A stretch of DNA of 64,000 nt from Pelargonium x hortorum (lineage: Eukaryota; Streptophyta; Magnoliopsida; Geraniales; Geraniaceae). The notes under the pieces were generated by a model, which did not search any database, was not told where the DNA came from, and saw only the letters and a list, made by a program, of their open reading frames with translations. The stretch is taken from assembly GCA_036897525.1 (NCBI GenBank), contig JAYMTJ010000022.1, positions 1-64,000 on the forward strand, in the 5' to 3' direction. Of the stretch, positions 36,182 through 49,358 are shown in pieces. The translations under genes were made by a program, and so were the position numbers. Each line of letters starts with the position of its first letter. Positions within the stretch are counted from its first letter, which is position 1.

Positions 36182-39100
36182 CTTAATCTGACTATTCATA
36201 CTAGTAGTAAGGAGTATAGTTAATATTACTAAAGTATAGATTCTTATGTATTAGAGTTTTTTTAATCCTCATCTAAAATACGAGTAATAGATAGCATAGT
36301 CTAGTATTTAGTTGTATTACTCTAAGCCTAGATACAGTAGTCCAGAAAACAGTTAGTATCAAAAGTAAGAGATTAAGAGCTATCCTTGTTCTATACCCTT
36401 TCTTGGAGCCTATAATATAATAATGCAGCACCCTGTGTCAATTTTTTTCTAGATTTATTACAATTTCGTGTATTTTCAACCGTTCTCTTAGCTTAGGGGG
36501 TCCCGAATTTTTGACAAATAACAAATATATGGGTACTTAGTTGCTTATGCTCCTAAAGAGCTATCCGTGCTTTTCGATTGTACTTAACTTAATAAGGGTA
36601 CCCAGAGCTGTACTTCTTATCTTACCTTTGCTATATGTTTTCGTATCTAAATATTCAAGACTTCGGTTCTCTTTTCCTAACGCCTACTCGTGATACAACT
36701 TAAAATACGAAATAGTACTTTTACTAATGACTCGAGTTTCTTCTCACTACAAACTGTTATTCTATAAGGACTCTCCTTGACTTATCTACTTTACTTGTAG
36801 AATTTTTTTATATAGGACATCCTACTTCACTATAAAAGATAAAAGGGGGATTCTCAGACTTCGTTGTTAAACGGGTATTCTTGTATAGGAATATGCGCAC
36901 ATAACTTCCACCTAGTTGCTGGAAATGTGGGAAACTTCTTAATTCTTGAGGGGCTATACTCTCAAAAGTATAATTATTCTAATAGCTTAAGAGCTGGATC
37001 TTTATCAATAAAAAGAAACTTTACTTCTAAAAATTCTCTGAGAGATTTAGTACCCTTAAAATTGACACCTAGTGGAGCAGAGTGTGTTCTTGCTAGAACC
37101 CCTTTTTTTGGAATTTTTCATGCGTTTATATACATTATGAGGCCTCCCTTCATTGTTATCATGCCAACCTTTTCTTTTGTCCGTCCTGTCTGTATCAATT
37201 TACCTAAAACAGAAATCTAAGCCCCCTGTGCTTCTATTCCTGATAACAATAAGGAATCCTTTTTTAAACAAAAAATCTTTCCTGTTATTTTATTTTCTTT
37301 TATGAGTCCTGTTAAATTAATTCACGGCTTGTCCTTCAAAGAAAGATCTAGTAGTCCGCTATATACAGCTAACATATACGCTTCAATAATTTTAATCACT
37401 TTCTTATCAGGAACTAAAACTTGATCGGATTAGGTGTCTATCATTTACCAATCTAGAAAAATCAGCCGCTAAGTCTTCTACTCAGTTTCCCTTAGTTAGA
37501 ATTTCAACAAGGCCCTCCTTCAATTTTATAGAGAATCTGCCGTATGCCCTCTCTTTTCTATATATAAAAAGACAAAAGTACCCCATACATGAGTACAGTA
37601 CCAAAAAAAAGCCACAACTTGACATCAGCTATCCCAGATTAGGAAACTCGCGGATTTCCTAAAAAACTCCCTATTGAGAGACAAAAAAGGAGCGGGAAAA
37701 GTTTGACCTGAGGGGTTAACCCGCTTTATTAAAGTATTAACCCCCTTTCCTTTCTTTTCTTAGGGCACGGAATAAGGAACTCTTACTATGCTATTATTCT
37801 AGTAAGAGATTTAGAGTTCTTTCTAAAGAGTCTCATATTTGATAAACTGAGTTTGTTTGGATGCTGGCGTAAATAAAAAAGTTTAGCAGCACTACTAGGT
37901 TACTCACCGGATCCTTAAAAATCAAAGTGTAATACCTCTTATCTTAAGCCTACCCATACCTTTTTTGACTATAGCTTGAGTGTTACCCCTAAAAGAAAAT
38001 AGCTAAAACTAAGGTAAGGCGAATTCATTTTTCTTGTACTAGACTTAGTATCCTTTCCACATTAGTTTGAAACCTTCCCTTATTTATTAAAATTCCTGCG
38101 TAGTTAAGCTAACCCCTAGGAAAATACTAGCCGAAGTGCTGGTTTTATTACTTACTTTATTTAGCTTAGTAGTTTTGGTCAACTTACAACTTAGTAAATT
38201 AAAAACTATATAAGAAGTGGGGGTTTTGAATAAAGACAGCTAGGAGCTAAAGGACTGGAAAAGTTTTCATTACTATACCCGGATTCCTGCGAAACACTTT
38301 TTTACTTTCTTGCCTAGAACTATGCCTAAGTTTTTTGCGCTGAATAGTAACCCTTAATCATTTTCGAACTTTGAAAGTTAACCTAGATATCTCAAAGCTA
38401 AGTATCCTGGGTGCTACAACTAAGTTTGTAATAATACGCGATTAAGTCTCTTATTGGGGACCCTCTACAAAAATTCAAACAACAAATAGAAATATATAAG
38501 AAGCTGCTGCAATAAGTCCTATCTGATAGCAAAGGAGTGTTATTAGACTTATCCTTAAGGTTAAGGTAAGGACTAAAATCGGTAAAAGCTTGAATTTTCT
38601 ACTCAAGTGTACCGGAACCCTAGAAAGGAATACATTATCTCTACTAAAAAAGTTTTTTGTCAGACTTTGCGGCATGGCATAGGGTTCAAGGGTTTTGCCG
38701 GGACTTAGGTTTAAAAAGATATAGGATACTCAGTAAGCACTTACCCTAATTATTCTCGGGGGTTGGTTTGCAGAGTATAATATAAGGCACTAGTTATACT
38801 GCACAAGATGTAGTGTAGTTTGGGTTGCCGGGGTATGCTAGAGAAAACATCTTTCTGATGAAGCTTTGGAAACTTCAATCAAGAGGGTGCTGCTAGTAAC
38901 AAGAGAATCCTAAAGCTATGTTTATGGGATATTTGAAATATAATGAATTAAGACTAACGGTCGTGGTTGAAATACTTCTCACCTAAAACTAAGAAGGAGC
39001 TCTTGAATAATACTTAGAAGGGAGTCTTGTAGAAAACGGGTTCTTTATATTCTCAAATTCCTAAAAGCGTGTACTGCCGGATTTCAAAGAGGGCTATTTG

Positions 39101-39637
39101 CACAGAGTTAATACTCTTTTTATTTAGTTTATTCTGTTATAGATTATATTAATATAGATAGGACCTTTTGTTGAGAGTTACCCTTTTCTTTTTTATATAC
39201 ACTTCTTCAGGGAGACCCTAGGAAAGACACGAAGCATAAAGTCTTTTTTTTTAACAAGACCCAGATACATACTATCTTTAATAAGATTATTTTAGGTATT
39301 TGCTTACTATGCTTTTGAGTACTATATAAAGTATTAAACAGAAATTCTGCCTTTTTTTAGAATTTTCATGAGATGAGATACTTCGGCTAAGGTAAGAGGC
39401 TTAATCCTGTATTTGGGACTTAATATATTTTTAAGTTTGGCCCCTCTTCGTGTCTTTTAAGGTTGCTTCGGAAGCACTTTCTGAGAGGAGTCTAATTTCT
39501 ATAGGAGCAAAAGAAAGGTTTCTGTTAACTAAATATTAAGGAATGCTCAATTTCCTGCTCCGGGAAAAGTAGTTAAGAATTTTTTGTAAGCTAACTTATG
39601 GAATTCATAAGGGCACATCCTGTAAAGAAATTCTACC

Positions 39638-39653
39638 ATAATAATATTATTAT
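39638..39653. repeat. perfect 16-bp A/T palindrome
   Basis: ATAATAATATTATTAT is fully self-complementary. A/T-only palindromes are not rare at this composition. Confidence 0.6.
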
Positions 39654-42189
39654 TAAATAGAAAAAAAACTATGCCTAAATAAAATAGCGTTTTATAACTT
39701 AACCCCTGATTGTATTCTACAAAAAACCCATGCTTGTTACAAAAAGAAGACTTTTTCGGCAAATACAAATATTAGTACAGGGTCTCAGTTCTTGTGCGAT
39801 TCTACACCAAAAAATTTTGGTAAGTTTCCTGAATTCCGCTGCTTTTAGTACGAATCCCAGTATAGGTTATTTCCGGTTCATGAAGCAGGGTTTTTATCGC
39901 CCTTATCTTCAATTCCATTCCTTAAAGAGGGGCAGCCGCGCCTTTCTTAACTTAAAAATATACAAGCTTTGGGTTATATTGCAGAGTGAAAATAAAAAGT
40001 GAATTTTTTGGTGTTTAACACTCGGTGAAGTAAGTCACACAAAGCTCTAAATAAAGTACTTTAGATATTACTAGAATTTTTTTATTTTGCAGTCCAACCA
40101 GTTTCATGTATTTGATTTGTAAAGTTTCTTAGACTTAGAGGAGCATACATACCGTTGAAGCACACCTTAGAAGTTTTTTCATTGTGAGGTTAAAAGTCTA
40201 ACTACTCTATAAATCGAAGACTATAATAGGAATTGTTGAAATAGTTTTTTTGTCTTAAGATGAGGCTCTTATCTTACATGCTAACTTTATTCTATGCCGT
40301 AAAGAATTCTCTAGCTTTATGACTAGGAAATAACTATATAAGACAGGGCACTGAGCTTTATAAGTCAATCGGGCGCTTAGGGAATCCGGGGATATGACTA
40401 AATAGGACTTTAACAGGGGTCAGATATTATCGAGTTATATAAATAACTAACTTTAGAAATAAACGTTGAAGGTTGCCTTTTCTTTTATTATATAAAGGGT
40501 GTGTACAAAGTCTTATTTTAGATTGCTTATGTATGCTAGCCGGATTTCTAGCTTTTGTATCTATCTAGAATAGAAATTGCTTGTTTCATTACTATTCGTT
40601 TTTCTTTCATAAATAAAGGATAGCACCAAATCTGTTATCCATTCTAGTAATCCTCTCATAGCACTTCAACCTTCGCTTTAGGATATGGTAATGCTTAGAC
40701 TTAAATCAGTTATTGTTTTAACTTACTGGCCCAAGTTTTGGCTACTTACATGAATAGCCAGAGACTTGTCAAGGGCAGAGTCCTTTTGAAACCTGATCTA
40801 GTGTATCAAAGGAACCTCCACGAAATGACTAGTTGATTGTTTCAATTTTTATAGATCTTATAACTTGCAAGTATCTCCTAATATTAGGCTTAACCTCGAT
40901 ACTAAAGTACTAAAGTTCAACATTGATTATACTAAGAACCCGGGCTTTCTCGTTATCACAAAGGGGAGTTTTGTTTGTACCGAAGATATAACTAAGAGAT
41001 AAAAAAAAAATCTTTGATGACTATTCAGGGATTCTGATTCTTTGTTGCGCTAAGTTACTAACGATGAATCAAGCTAAAATTCTAGAGAAAAAAACCTGCT
41101 AGTTTTGAAAGAGGACCTTGGGTAGAGAAAGAGTACTCCCCTCATTTCGGGGTATATAAACCCTATATGCCTTTCTTTCTGGAGAGACTCTTACATAGCA
41201 ATACAAAACATCTATAATAAATAGAAAAGCCCCTCTAGACAATCCTGAATTGTAAAAGAGAAAGCAGACATTAGATTAGGATAACAAACAAGTTCAAACA
41301 ATTTTTCAGACAAAACTTCTATTTGAACAGACTCCACGTATAAGTAAGGGATTAAACTTCATAGAAGCCTACAGCTCAGAAAGATAAGAGAACAACTTAT
41401 CCCCTTAACTTAATCCGCTTAGCTACACTTGTACTCGACTTAACCTAAACTCTATTCTTTATATATAGATTTTCTTAACTCTATATTTCCTAAAAAATGA
41501 TAATAGGAAATACCCCGAAACTAGACCCCTAAAACCATAAATTCCAATAAAATGAAGGAACCCTCCTTAAATTTCTTACTAGGAGCCCCCTACCTAAGTT
41601 TTAAAACTACGAAATAAAAATAAGGGGACTCTGCAACAAGATAAATCCCTTTTAAAAAGAAATTCTATTTAATGTTATAGAGCTAGGAACTATAACCTAA
41701 CGTCTTGAGGTCCCCCTTGTTTGTAATACCTTGAAATGAAAGATTTGAAATTCCTTGTGATCCTAAGCTAAAGTTTTCCAATATCTTTCCTTTTTGCTTC
41801 TCTTTTGAGAACTTAATGTATACCAACATCAGTGTTTGCCTTAGATTATTTCAAATATGATTAAGAACATAATGGAAGAGTCTAGCAGCTTGAGAGGTTG
41901 TAAGAATTCAATTGAAAGTAGAACCAAGTGTAGGTTTCCCGTGAGTCAAATCTTTTAGATCTAAGTCTAGTTGGTAACTCCTTGCTTTTCAGTAGTTCCT
42001 TAAAGAAGATAGAAATATTACAAGTGGGAGGAATTCAGTATTTCAAAATTAAGAATCCTACTTTCCGGTTAAGGAAGGTTATTAAGTAAACAGGTAATCT
42101 TGAATCTTTGCGGGTACTTTTTGACCTTATAGAGGTCAGCTCCTCGAGAAAGTCTTATAACTAAAGGAAGCTTCTATTATATATATTTG

Positions 42190-42410
42190 GAATTATTAGG
42201 TATCTAAAAGTGGAGTCTTTTGGATCAAGAAGAGTGTAGCTGGTAAGACAGGTACAGTAAGTTTAGGCTGGAAGAAGAAGGCTTATAAGAGTATAAGGCT
42301 ACAGTGAGAAAGTAAAAAAAGGGGCTAGCCTAGTAACAAATTTTAGGTGATTTTAGAGAGTCGGAGGAAAATGGGAAGACTTGGATTTAAAGCTTTGTAG
42401 TATGAAAAGG
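42190..42410. other. strand-asymmetric island (plus strand purine-rich)
   Basis: A purine-rich plus strand with AGTGTAGCT at 42233-42241 and repeated GGCT/AAGGCT words. There is no long open frame. Confidence 0.3.
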
Positions 42411-42457
42411 GTGTAAAGGTTATATAGAATATTAACAGTAGTAAGCACTCTTTTCAG

Positions 42458-42470
42458 AATCACTTAGACA
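42458..42470 (+). repeat. AATCACTTAGACA repeat (pair with 57064-57076)
   Basis: Identical 13-mers, each followed by a similar purine-rich flank (AAGAAAATT here, GGAAGAATTTT there). Confidence 0.5.
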
Positions 42471-45289
42471 AAGAAAATTGTAATTGCAGGTTTTTGCTGA
42501 ACAAGGTTATAAACTGCGTAAGTGTTGTTAGAGAATAGAGGGGCCCCGAAGGTTTATTTCACGAAGCTGTACAATTATTCTCAGCTAGCTATATTATGTG
42601 TATTCTTTCTTAATAAGGTGCGATTTAGACCTCTGCAAGAATGCCACATAATTGTCATTTTTTTTTTCAGCTGTTTGAGATTATCTACACATAAGTATGG
42701 AGACGCCTTATATAAAGTATAGTATATCTGAACTCACTTAAATTAAGGTATATTATTCTAGTATAAACTATTACTAAGACGCAATAGGAGCAACTTTTAG
42801 ATATAAAGATTCGTTTAATTCCACGCAATAATAGCTTAATGTTTTGTTTTTCAAAGAACAAAAAAGCGAGAATACATAGACATACTATTCGGACTATTCG
42901 GAATTAAAGTCAGAATAAAGAAGAATAGATATCTTTATTTAGAGTGCTGCATTAGAGCTCGGCAGAATAATAACTTCATAAGCCAGTTTAGCTTGAGCGC
43001 TATTCTTGTTCCGTAGTGTCAGCTGATCTTTTTAGTGCATTAACTAATAAAGAGTTAATTCAGGATTTCCGGATTCTTGCCCCAATTATATAAAATATAA
43101 AACAAGTAAGAGTAGCCTTAATTTAGGCACAATAATTAAGGAGTTTTCTAAGGCATATATTTGGGAAATCCATAGAAATTCATAAAAATCTCGTGGGTTC
43201 AAGTCCCGTATTATACTTTTTCTCTCCTACTTTCCTTATATTTATGTTGAATTATCTAAAGCGCCGAAACACAAACAAGAAAAGAATCAATCCCCAGGAC
43301 TTGATCTTTTAATCCCTAAGCCTTGGATACTAAAACTAATAAAACTGACTAAACTTGCTTACAAAACCTAGTTAAAAGCTGTTATATTATAGAGCTAAGA
43401 ATACCTAGTCTCGAGCTTAAATATGAAATACTCTGGCAACAAGAGGAAAACCCACTTACCCCTAAGTTCTACATATAAAGCGTATTTACTGGGAAACTCC
43501 TTCCTTTTTTTAACGCCTTATTTACATTAAAAGGAATGCATATTAAACCAAAAAACTCTCTAGTTACTAAGCCATTGGATCACTTAGATACCGCTTAATG
43601 TACGTTTTGTTTTACCTAATTATAATTATAGTTCTATGTTAAGACATATTCCGGAGCTTATTCCTTTATATATTAGTATATATAATATACTCCTGGTTTA
43701 AACTTTTATCTCTAAAGCTTGGGATTTTCTTTCTATTTACTTTATCCCGGTTCCTAGAAGCTACTAATCACTTGGAAACTGGATTTTCTATTCCCCTAAC
43801 AAAACATCCTTATTCTTATTAGTAGGGGTTTAAAGTGTGGTAAAAAAAACACGTAGTGGGGGGCAAGAGGAATTTACCTTAGACTATACTAACTCTATAT
43901 ATAATATAGGAGACACTAATTTACTAACTATATAAATAAGTCTAATACTAGCAAGATTCTAAAGTACAATAGGATACAATTCCTATCAGGGAATACAGTA
44001 AGCACATTAGCTACACTAAGGGAACCCCAAGACCCATGACAACCAGAGTCAGAGTATAGCAGCAAAGACGGGTATATCTCCAAGAATAAGTTTTTTTTCC
44101 TTTTAAATCTCCAGCAAAGGAGGTGTCTAGCTCAGTAAGAGTAAGAAAACCTAGTTGGGCAAGGCAATAAAATCGGGCATTATTATTTTAAGAAGAAGAA
44201 GATTATGGTACCTAGTTTGTTAATGCTTGACCTCTTGTTCGAACTAACCAACTTTTAGTTTCTTTGGAATCTTTAATTCTTTATGAAGATGCTGTTTAGT
44301 AATACAGAAATATTTCTTACAGGAGGATTCTTACTTTGGCTTTAGAAAGACTTTTTTTTTGAGAGAAAGGAATTCTAAACTGTTTCACCTGACTCTGACT
44401 ATACTAGCTACAAAGTCCGAGGATCTGCAAGCATGCCACAAAATCACTTCTTTCAATACACTATTGCTCCTGATCTTCGTTACATTATGGTAAAAGCCCA
44501 CCCTGACTAAGGCTCAATCCCAAGTTTTTTCAGATGAAGAGTTCTAAATTGGACTGAGTAAGACCTAATAATTATATAAAAACCCTGCCACCCTTTTCAG
44601 AGACTTGGTTACCAAAATAGAAAAGAAAAGGGGCGCACCTTTCCTTGGAACAAAAATACCGTACTTGTTGGTTAACAAGGACCCCTACTCAGTATTTTAA
44701 CGAAAAAAACTTTTCTTAAGACTTTTAAAAAGAAAAGAGCCTTGAGCCCTGCCAATAGACTCTAAAGCCCCTTCCTACACTCTTGCTGACCAGAAATTCA
44801 AAATACCCTTCTGGTAGTACTGCTAAGGAGTACCCGCAAAAGAGTCTTGGTCAAGGGTTAAAGGACTAACTTTACTTTAGGAAGGACCCATACATTGAAA
44901 TTCCAGGGGTTCAAATAGGCTTGTTATAAAATTGACTAGTACAAAGGGTTACTCTCTGTCTGTTATAGGAACAAAAACTTAAAAAAAGGATTTAGTCGAT
45001 AAAAGACGTATTTATGCTCTTAATAACCAGGAAGATGCTACTCTTTTACCCACTCTTTAAATAAAGGTGAAGCATAACCCGCAGCATAGTTATAAAAGTA
45101 CTCCCAATCCAGAAGCTAAAATTCCCCTAAACTGCTTGAAGTCTCGGTATCTAGAGTCTTTTTTTAAGTAAGAAAGATTCCTTTATATTCAAATTTAAGT
45201 ACAAAACTTAAAATTCATATTTCATATAAGGCGTGCGTGTCTCTGAATTAGTTTGCGCTGTAAACCCAAGAGTAATATGGTACACTTTC
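42471..45289. other. non-coding spacer
   Basis: This contains GGGGCCCC at 42540-42547, the isolated T-arm at 43190-43212 and AGCTACACT at 44009-44017. Otherwise there is nothing recognisable. Confidence 0.5.
43190..43212 (+). other. isolated tRNA T-arm motif
   Basis: On the plus strand GTGGG-TTCAAGT-CCCGT forms a complete 5-bp T-stem with a standard seven-base T-loop. The 45 bases before it contain TTCATAA, which could be a CAU anticodon loop, but the flanking bases do not pair and no D-arm is visible. It is read as the 3' end of a lost tRNA. Confidence 0.3.
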
Positions 45290-46080
45290 AAAAGAAATTG
45301 CTTGGGATTAGTATAACCAGTTTAGGAACTCTTAATCTCTGTAAGTCACTCTAGGAATTGTAGCTGCTAAAGCCGGCCAAACTCTTGTTATCATTCCCTT
45401 AGTCTTTATCAAAGGTACTGCAGAGGAAGTACTATTTGCCAGTAAAGGATAACATAATTCTTGTAAGCAGTAGATGGTCAAAGCCGATCAAGTTCTTGTC
45501 TTAGCTATTGCGATAACTAATTGAATGGGATTTCAAGCTAAGGTGTTTCCTAGTAGCTGATGGTGCTAGAGAATACTGGAGATGGATCTTATAGTTTCGA
45601 CTAACAAAGACAAGAGCTTGCACTGACTAAGATAGAACATGATATTGAAGGGACTGGACTCTATTCTTGAGGTGAGAATTCTTAGCATGACCCTGATAAA
45701 TAGGGGTTGGTAACCCAAGAGACATTCTTTCTTACTATTACTATACTTTTCCTTAAGCTTTTCATTCCAACAAAGTAATCATTTCTGTTACTCCTTTACC
45801 AGCATTAGGATCGGAATCGAGCCGAGCTTTCATCAAGATAAACTTACCTAGCTTTCTATAACATGAGAATGGTTTGGCTCGCTAAGCAAGGACATATTAA
45901 ACAACAAACAGTTTCAAGAGCTGGCTTTCAAAGAGTTTGGTTATTAGTGGGGATTGAGTGTACCTTAAGCAGAGCTGACAGGAAAGGTTTATGAGTTGGG
46001 AATGGGTTGGTGTTATTAGTTGGAAGTGTTCCTAGGATTAAGGGATAAGGAAGCATTGTATTTGTAGTTTGGGTAATTCC
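45290..46080. other. strand-asymmetric island with a ~110-base near-repeat
   Basis: The plus strand is G-richer and less homopolymeric than its flanks. TAAAGCCGGCCAAACTCTTG at about 45368 and CAAAGCCGATCAAGTTCTTG at about 45479 look like successive units 110 bases apart. A 35-codon open stretch (45345-45452) encodes a hydrophobic peptide including QTLVIIPLVFIKG. No family is recognised. Confidence 0.35.
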
Positions 46081-46999
46081 TTAATTGCTCTTTGTTTAGC
46101 AATCATTTTGATAGGTCTAAGACAAGATACGCAATTTTGGTGAGTTTAGGAACTTCCTTTAACAATACCCGTTTACTAAGGAATAAGGTTTAAACTTCAT
46201 TTTAGGGGCCCCGTGGCCATGTAATTAACCATTAAATCTAAATGTTTTTAGTTCATTTTGATAGAGCTTTATACATACAAAGGATAATTTTTGTAAAAGG
46301 TTTGCACTAAGCGAAATAAGCAGTTATAATGAGTTTAGCAAGTAGGCTTCTACAGTAAAAAAAATGATAAGTGTGTCAATATCAGGAATTCATAAAATAT
46401 ATGCTAGGAACTGGAATGGGAGAACGTTTAAAAAGCATAAAAAGCAGGAATTCAGAGTCTTTTTACTGAATAGAGGTATATAAATAATAGCCATGTAGAA
46501 AACCCGGTTTCAGTATTTATATCTTTCCTAATCAAGAACAACTAAAATAAACATCTATTTACAAGAGCTCTCGCCTCTAAATATAGAAGTAGCTGTAACA
46601 GGCCCTATTAGCTTAGTTATAGGTATAGTCAGAGTACCAATTTAGTATTTCCTGAAGTAAGGATACCTCCCCTTAAAGGACTAACCCTTTACTGGACTCT
46701 TTGGGGAATATTGTGCTATCTAATGTCCCAATTTTAGTATCCTTTTAGAGCTCTACTTACAAGCAAATCCCTTTCTAAGTACTTTAAAAATAAAGAGAGT
46801 TGCAGATAATCTATTCTTTTTCTTTATTTATTAAAAAGCAGAACTCCCTACCTATGTTTATTACATTACTTTATAGATCCAAGAGCTTTTGCTCTACTTT
46901 GTGTACCAGCTTAGCTTGGGGGATTTTCGTAAAAACTTACCAGTGTATAATTAGAATACCTACCCTCTATTAGGTATAGGTAAAAAAACTGTAATAAGA
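46081..46999. other. non-coding spacer
   Basis: A/T-rich spacer with GGGGCCCC at 46206-46213. Nothing else is seen. Confidence 0.55.
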
Positions 47000-48350
47000 C
47001 CCTAACCGGTGAAGAAAGATTCTAAAACTCCTCTATCTATGCACTAAAACTTCCTAAATATACTAACCGTTAGATAGGGATTCTAGAGAACTTATAAAAA
47101 AAGATGCCTTCCCGATTTAGTCTTATTTGCTTGCTTTCTTCTGACTCTGTATCATAACTTTATCCAATTCATACAGCCTAGACCCTTTCCTATTATATAT
47201 TAAAAAACGAAGACCTGTAACCCTCAATAATACCTATCTTCTTAGCTACACTCTATGTCTGTATCATAGCATAGCCTTCTTACTCAACACAAACCCAAAA
47301 CCCTTAACACTCTTTCTCGCTTTAAACCAACAACAAGGAATTACCCACTTTATCTTTATAGGGTAAAACTTACTTAATCTTGCCTAGTCTAATCCCGAAT
47401 ACCTGTAAGTAAACAAAACTATACGACTCAACCTAGACTGAGTCTCGGTTTATAGGTTTGTTTTAGATTGGAAACTTTACTTTAATTAGAAAAAAACCTT
47501 AGTAAACACCCTTCGATTACAGGTACTACAGCTTCCTAAAAAACGAATTTGAGAGTCCTATAAAGAAAGGAACCTCTTTAGAATGCTTACTTTCCTTTAG
47601 ATTTTCTTTATGACTGACTACTTACCCAAAATCCTGTAACTACTTCTAAATACATTTAAGTAGGAAAATACCCTTATTAGAACCCAGACTCTGTATCTTG
47701 CAAGCTTTCCCATAGTCTTAGGAGTTTCACCGATACCTTCCTTCATAGCTAGATCTACACTCTTATACATACGTTATAGCCCAGCGCATCTTCTTACTTA
47801 CCTCTTTCTTATTCATATTTATGAACTATACCCTTAGCTATATCTTAGCTATAACCGGAATCTATATCCTCTTAGTCATACCTTTGACTTTCTTTAGAGT
47901 ATACTTGTGCTCTGCTTGATAGCCCTCTTCATCTTCTTAATGTTAATAGCTTCTAAAAACTAAGGATAAATGGATCCGGAACTGAGGAAAAGAATGACTT
48001 CACTGGATAGAAACAAAAGTTTAGAAGCAATCCAAAAAAATCTAATATAGGAAATACTGACTCTAAAAGCTACACTTGCAAAGGATTTCAACTCTATTTC
48101 TTTACCGGAAACTCATTCACTTTAACCTGAATACTGTAACAACTATAGGCAAGTGAGAAACCTAGGACCCTTTCACTATAACTTCCTAAATACAACTAAC
48201 TTACCTGTTCCTTTCTAAACTGGATATTCTAAAGGTTCTTTACAAAGGTTCTAATCCTATAACACAGGCAAGGGACTTCTACAAGACTTTCAAGGGTTGA
48301 CTTATAAACTTCAGGAAATAAAGGGCTACTAAGTTAAAGCTGCCTTGTTT
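47000..48350 (+). other. G-poor island with hydrophobic open stretches in several frames
   Basis: The plus strand is strongly G-poor. Three adjacent plus-strand stretches, 47664-47837, 47821-47919 and 47916-47963, are open in different frames. All are rich in Ile, Leu, Phe and Tyr; examples are FPIVLGVSPIPSFIARS, ILAITGIYILLVIPL and LIALFIFLMLIASKN. This could be the relic of a membrane-protein gene, but a G-poor strand tends to encode hydrophobic residues anyway. AGCTACACT lies at 47244-47252 and CCTGTAA recurs. I cannot name a source. Confidence 0.3.
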
Positions 48351-49289
48351 AAGATGGGTATACTCTTAACAGTCTAATAGTCTTATAATGTAAGGTGTTC
48401 TAAACTAGTACTATTATTTAAATAGCTCCATTATAGATATCTTTGGTCTAAGCTTCAGTAGGGTAATGTATTTATTTCATAAAATAATTTGTATCAAAAT
48501 AGATTCTTAGTACGTCTATACCTTCCGAGCATTCTTTTCTTTTTACCGTTCGTGTAATGTTAATTATTTGAACCAGATTCCCTAGAATATATCCGTGTAG
48601 ATGTAGAGAACTGCCTAGTAAATCGGCTGGTATTGTTACAGGAAAGGGGGATGTAAGCACAGGTTTTGGAATATCATAGCAAAAATAACAAAGTAGTAGG
48701 GAGTATCTTCTTTTTACAAACAAAATAGGTTTTCGCTTGCAAAATGAACTCTTTTTCTGTCTTAGCTTTTGTATAGAGTATCCTTATTTGCTTCCTAAAT
48801 AAGAGTACCGTACAAAACTAAAGAGCGAGTAAACTATAACTTATTGAAGCTAAAGCAAGAATCAATAAAAGATAGATTCTCCTGAAGAAGATTCCCTGTT
48901 CCTTAATTTTGGAAAAGTGTAATACAACTGCTTAATGTATTTGGAGAGAATTCAGAAGTAAAACGGAAAGTAAATCAATCGAGATCCCCCCTATCTTTTT
49001 TGAGTGAAAGCTCCTCTAAGCGGGGGTCCAAAAATGTCAAAAATCCGGAAAAAATCTAAGGAATAGGGGTATGCCCCTAAATTCAACTCTGTCTAGCACA
49101 GAGATCCTCCCTCTTTTGGTGTTTGAAAAAAGTATAAGAAACTTCCTACCCCAAACTTCTGGTTAGTCCTTACTTTCAGCTTTTATTAATGAAACACTTG
49201 AGTTTAGCCCCGCAGCTTATACACTATTTTAGTTGGTATCTCTTTTACAAAGACGCACTTGGTTGAACGGGCTCTCTCGGCGTTCTACC
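48351..49289. other. non-coding spacer
   Basis: Nothing recognisable. The minus-strand frame 48472-48723 has no motif. Confidence 0.55.
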
Positions 49290-49358
49290 CAACACATAGA
49301 CCTTGAACCAACGACACGTCGGAAAAGAGAGCTATGATCTAACCACTTTAAATATTCC
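49290..49358 (-). pseudogene. tRNA-like relic (Glu/Met-type D- and T-arm)
   Basis: The minus strand has AAGTGGTTAGATCATAGCTC, a pyrimidine-rich anticodon region CTCTTTTCC, then GTGTCGTTGGTTCAAGG. The D-arm (AGTGGTTAG) and overall spacing suit plant trnE or the plastid-type elongator trnM. Neither anticodon is preserved clearly. The T-stem pairs poorly. It shares TTGGTTCAAG and TCTAT with the element at 50651-50717, so the two may be duplicates. Confidence 0.4.

Larger units (their letters stand above)
35641..42189. other. non-coding spacer
   Basis: A/T-rich spacer with the paired T13 runs and the 16-bp palindrome. The longest open frame (36864-37220, plus, 118 codons) starts at TTG and shows no motif. 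From about 41200 to 41660 the plus strand becomes G-poor and contains AGCTACACT at 41421-41429, so this part may be another island edge. Confidence 0.5.

Noticed and set aside
36864-37220. 118-codon open frame
   Set aside because: TTG start, no recognisable domain, and length within chance expectation.
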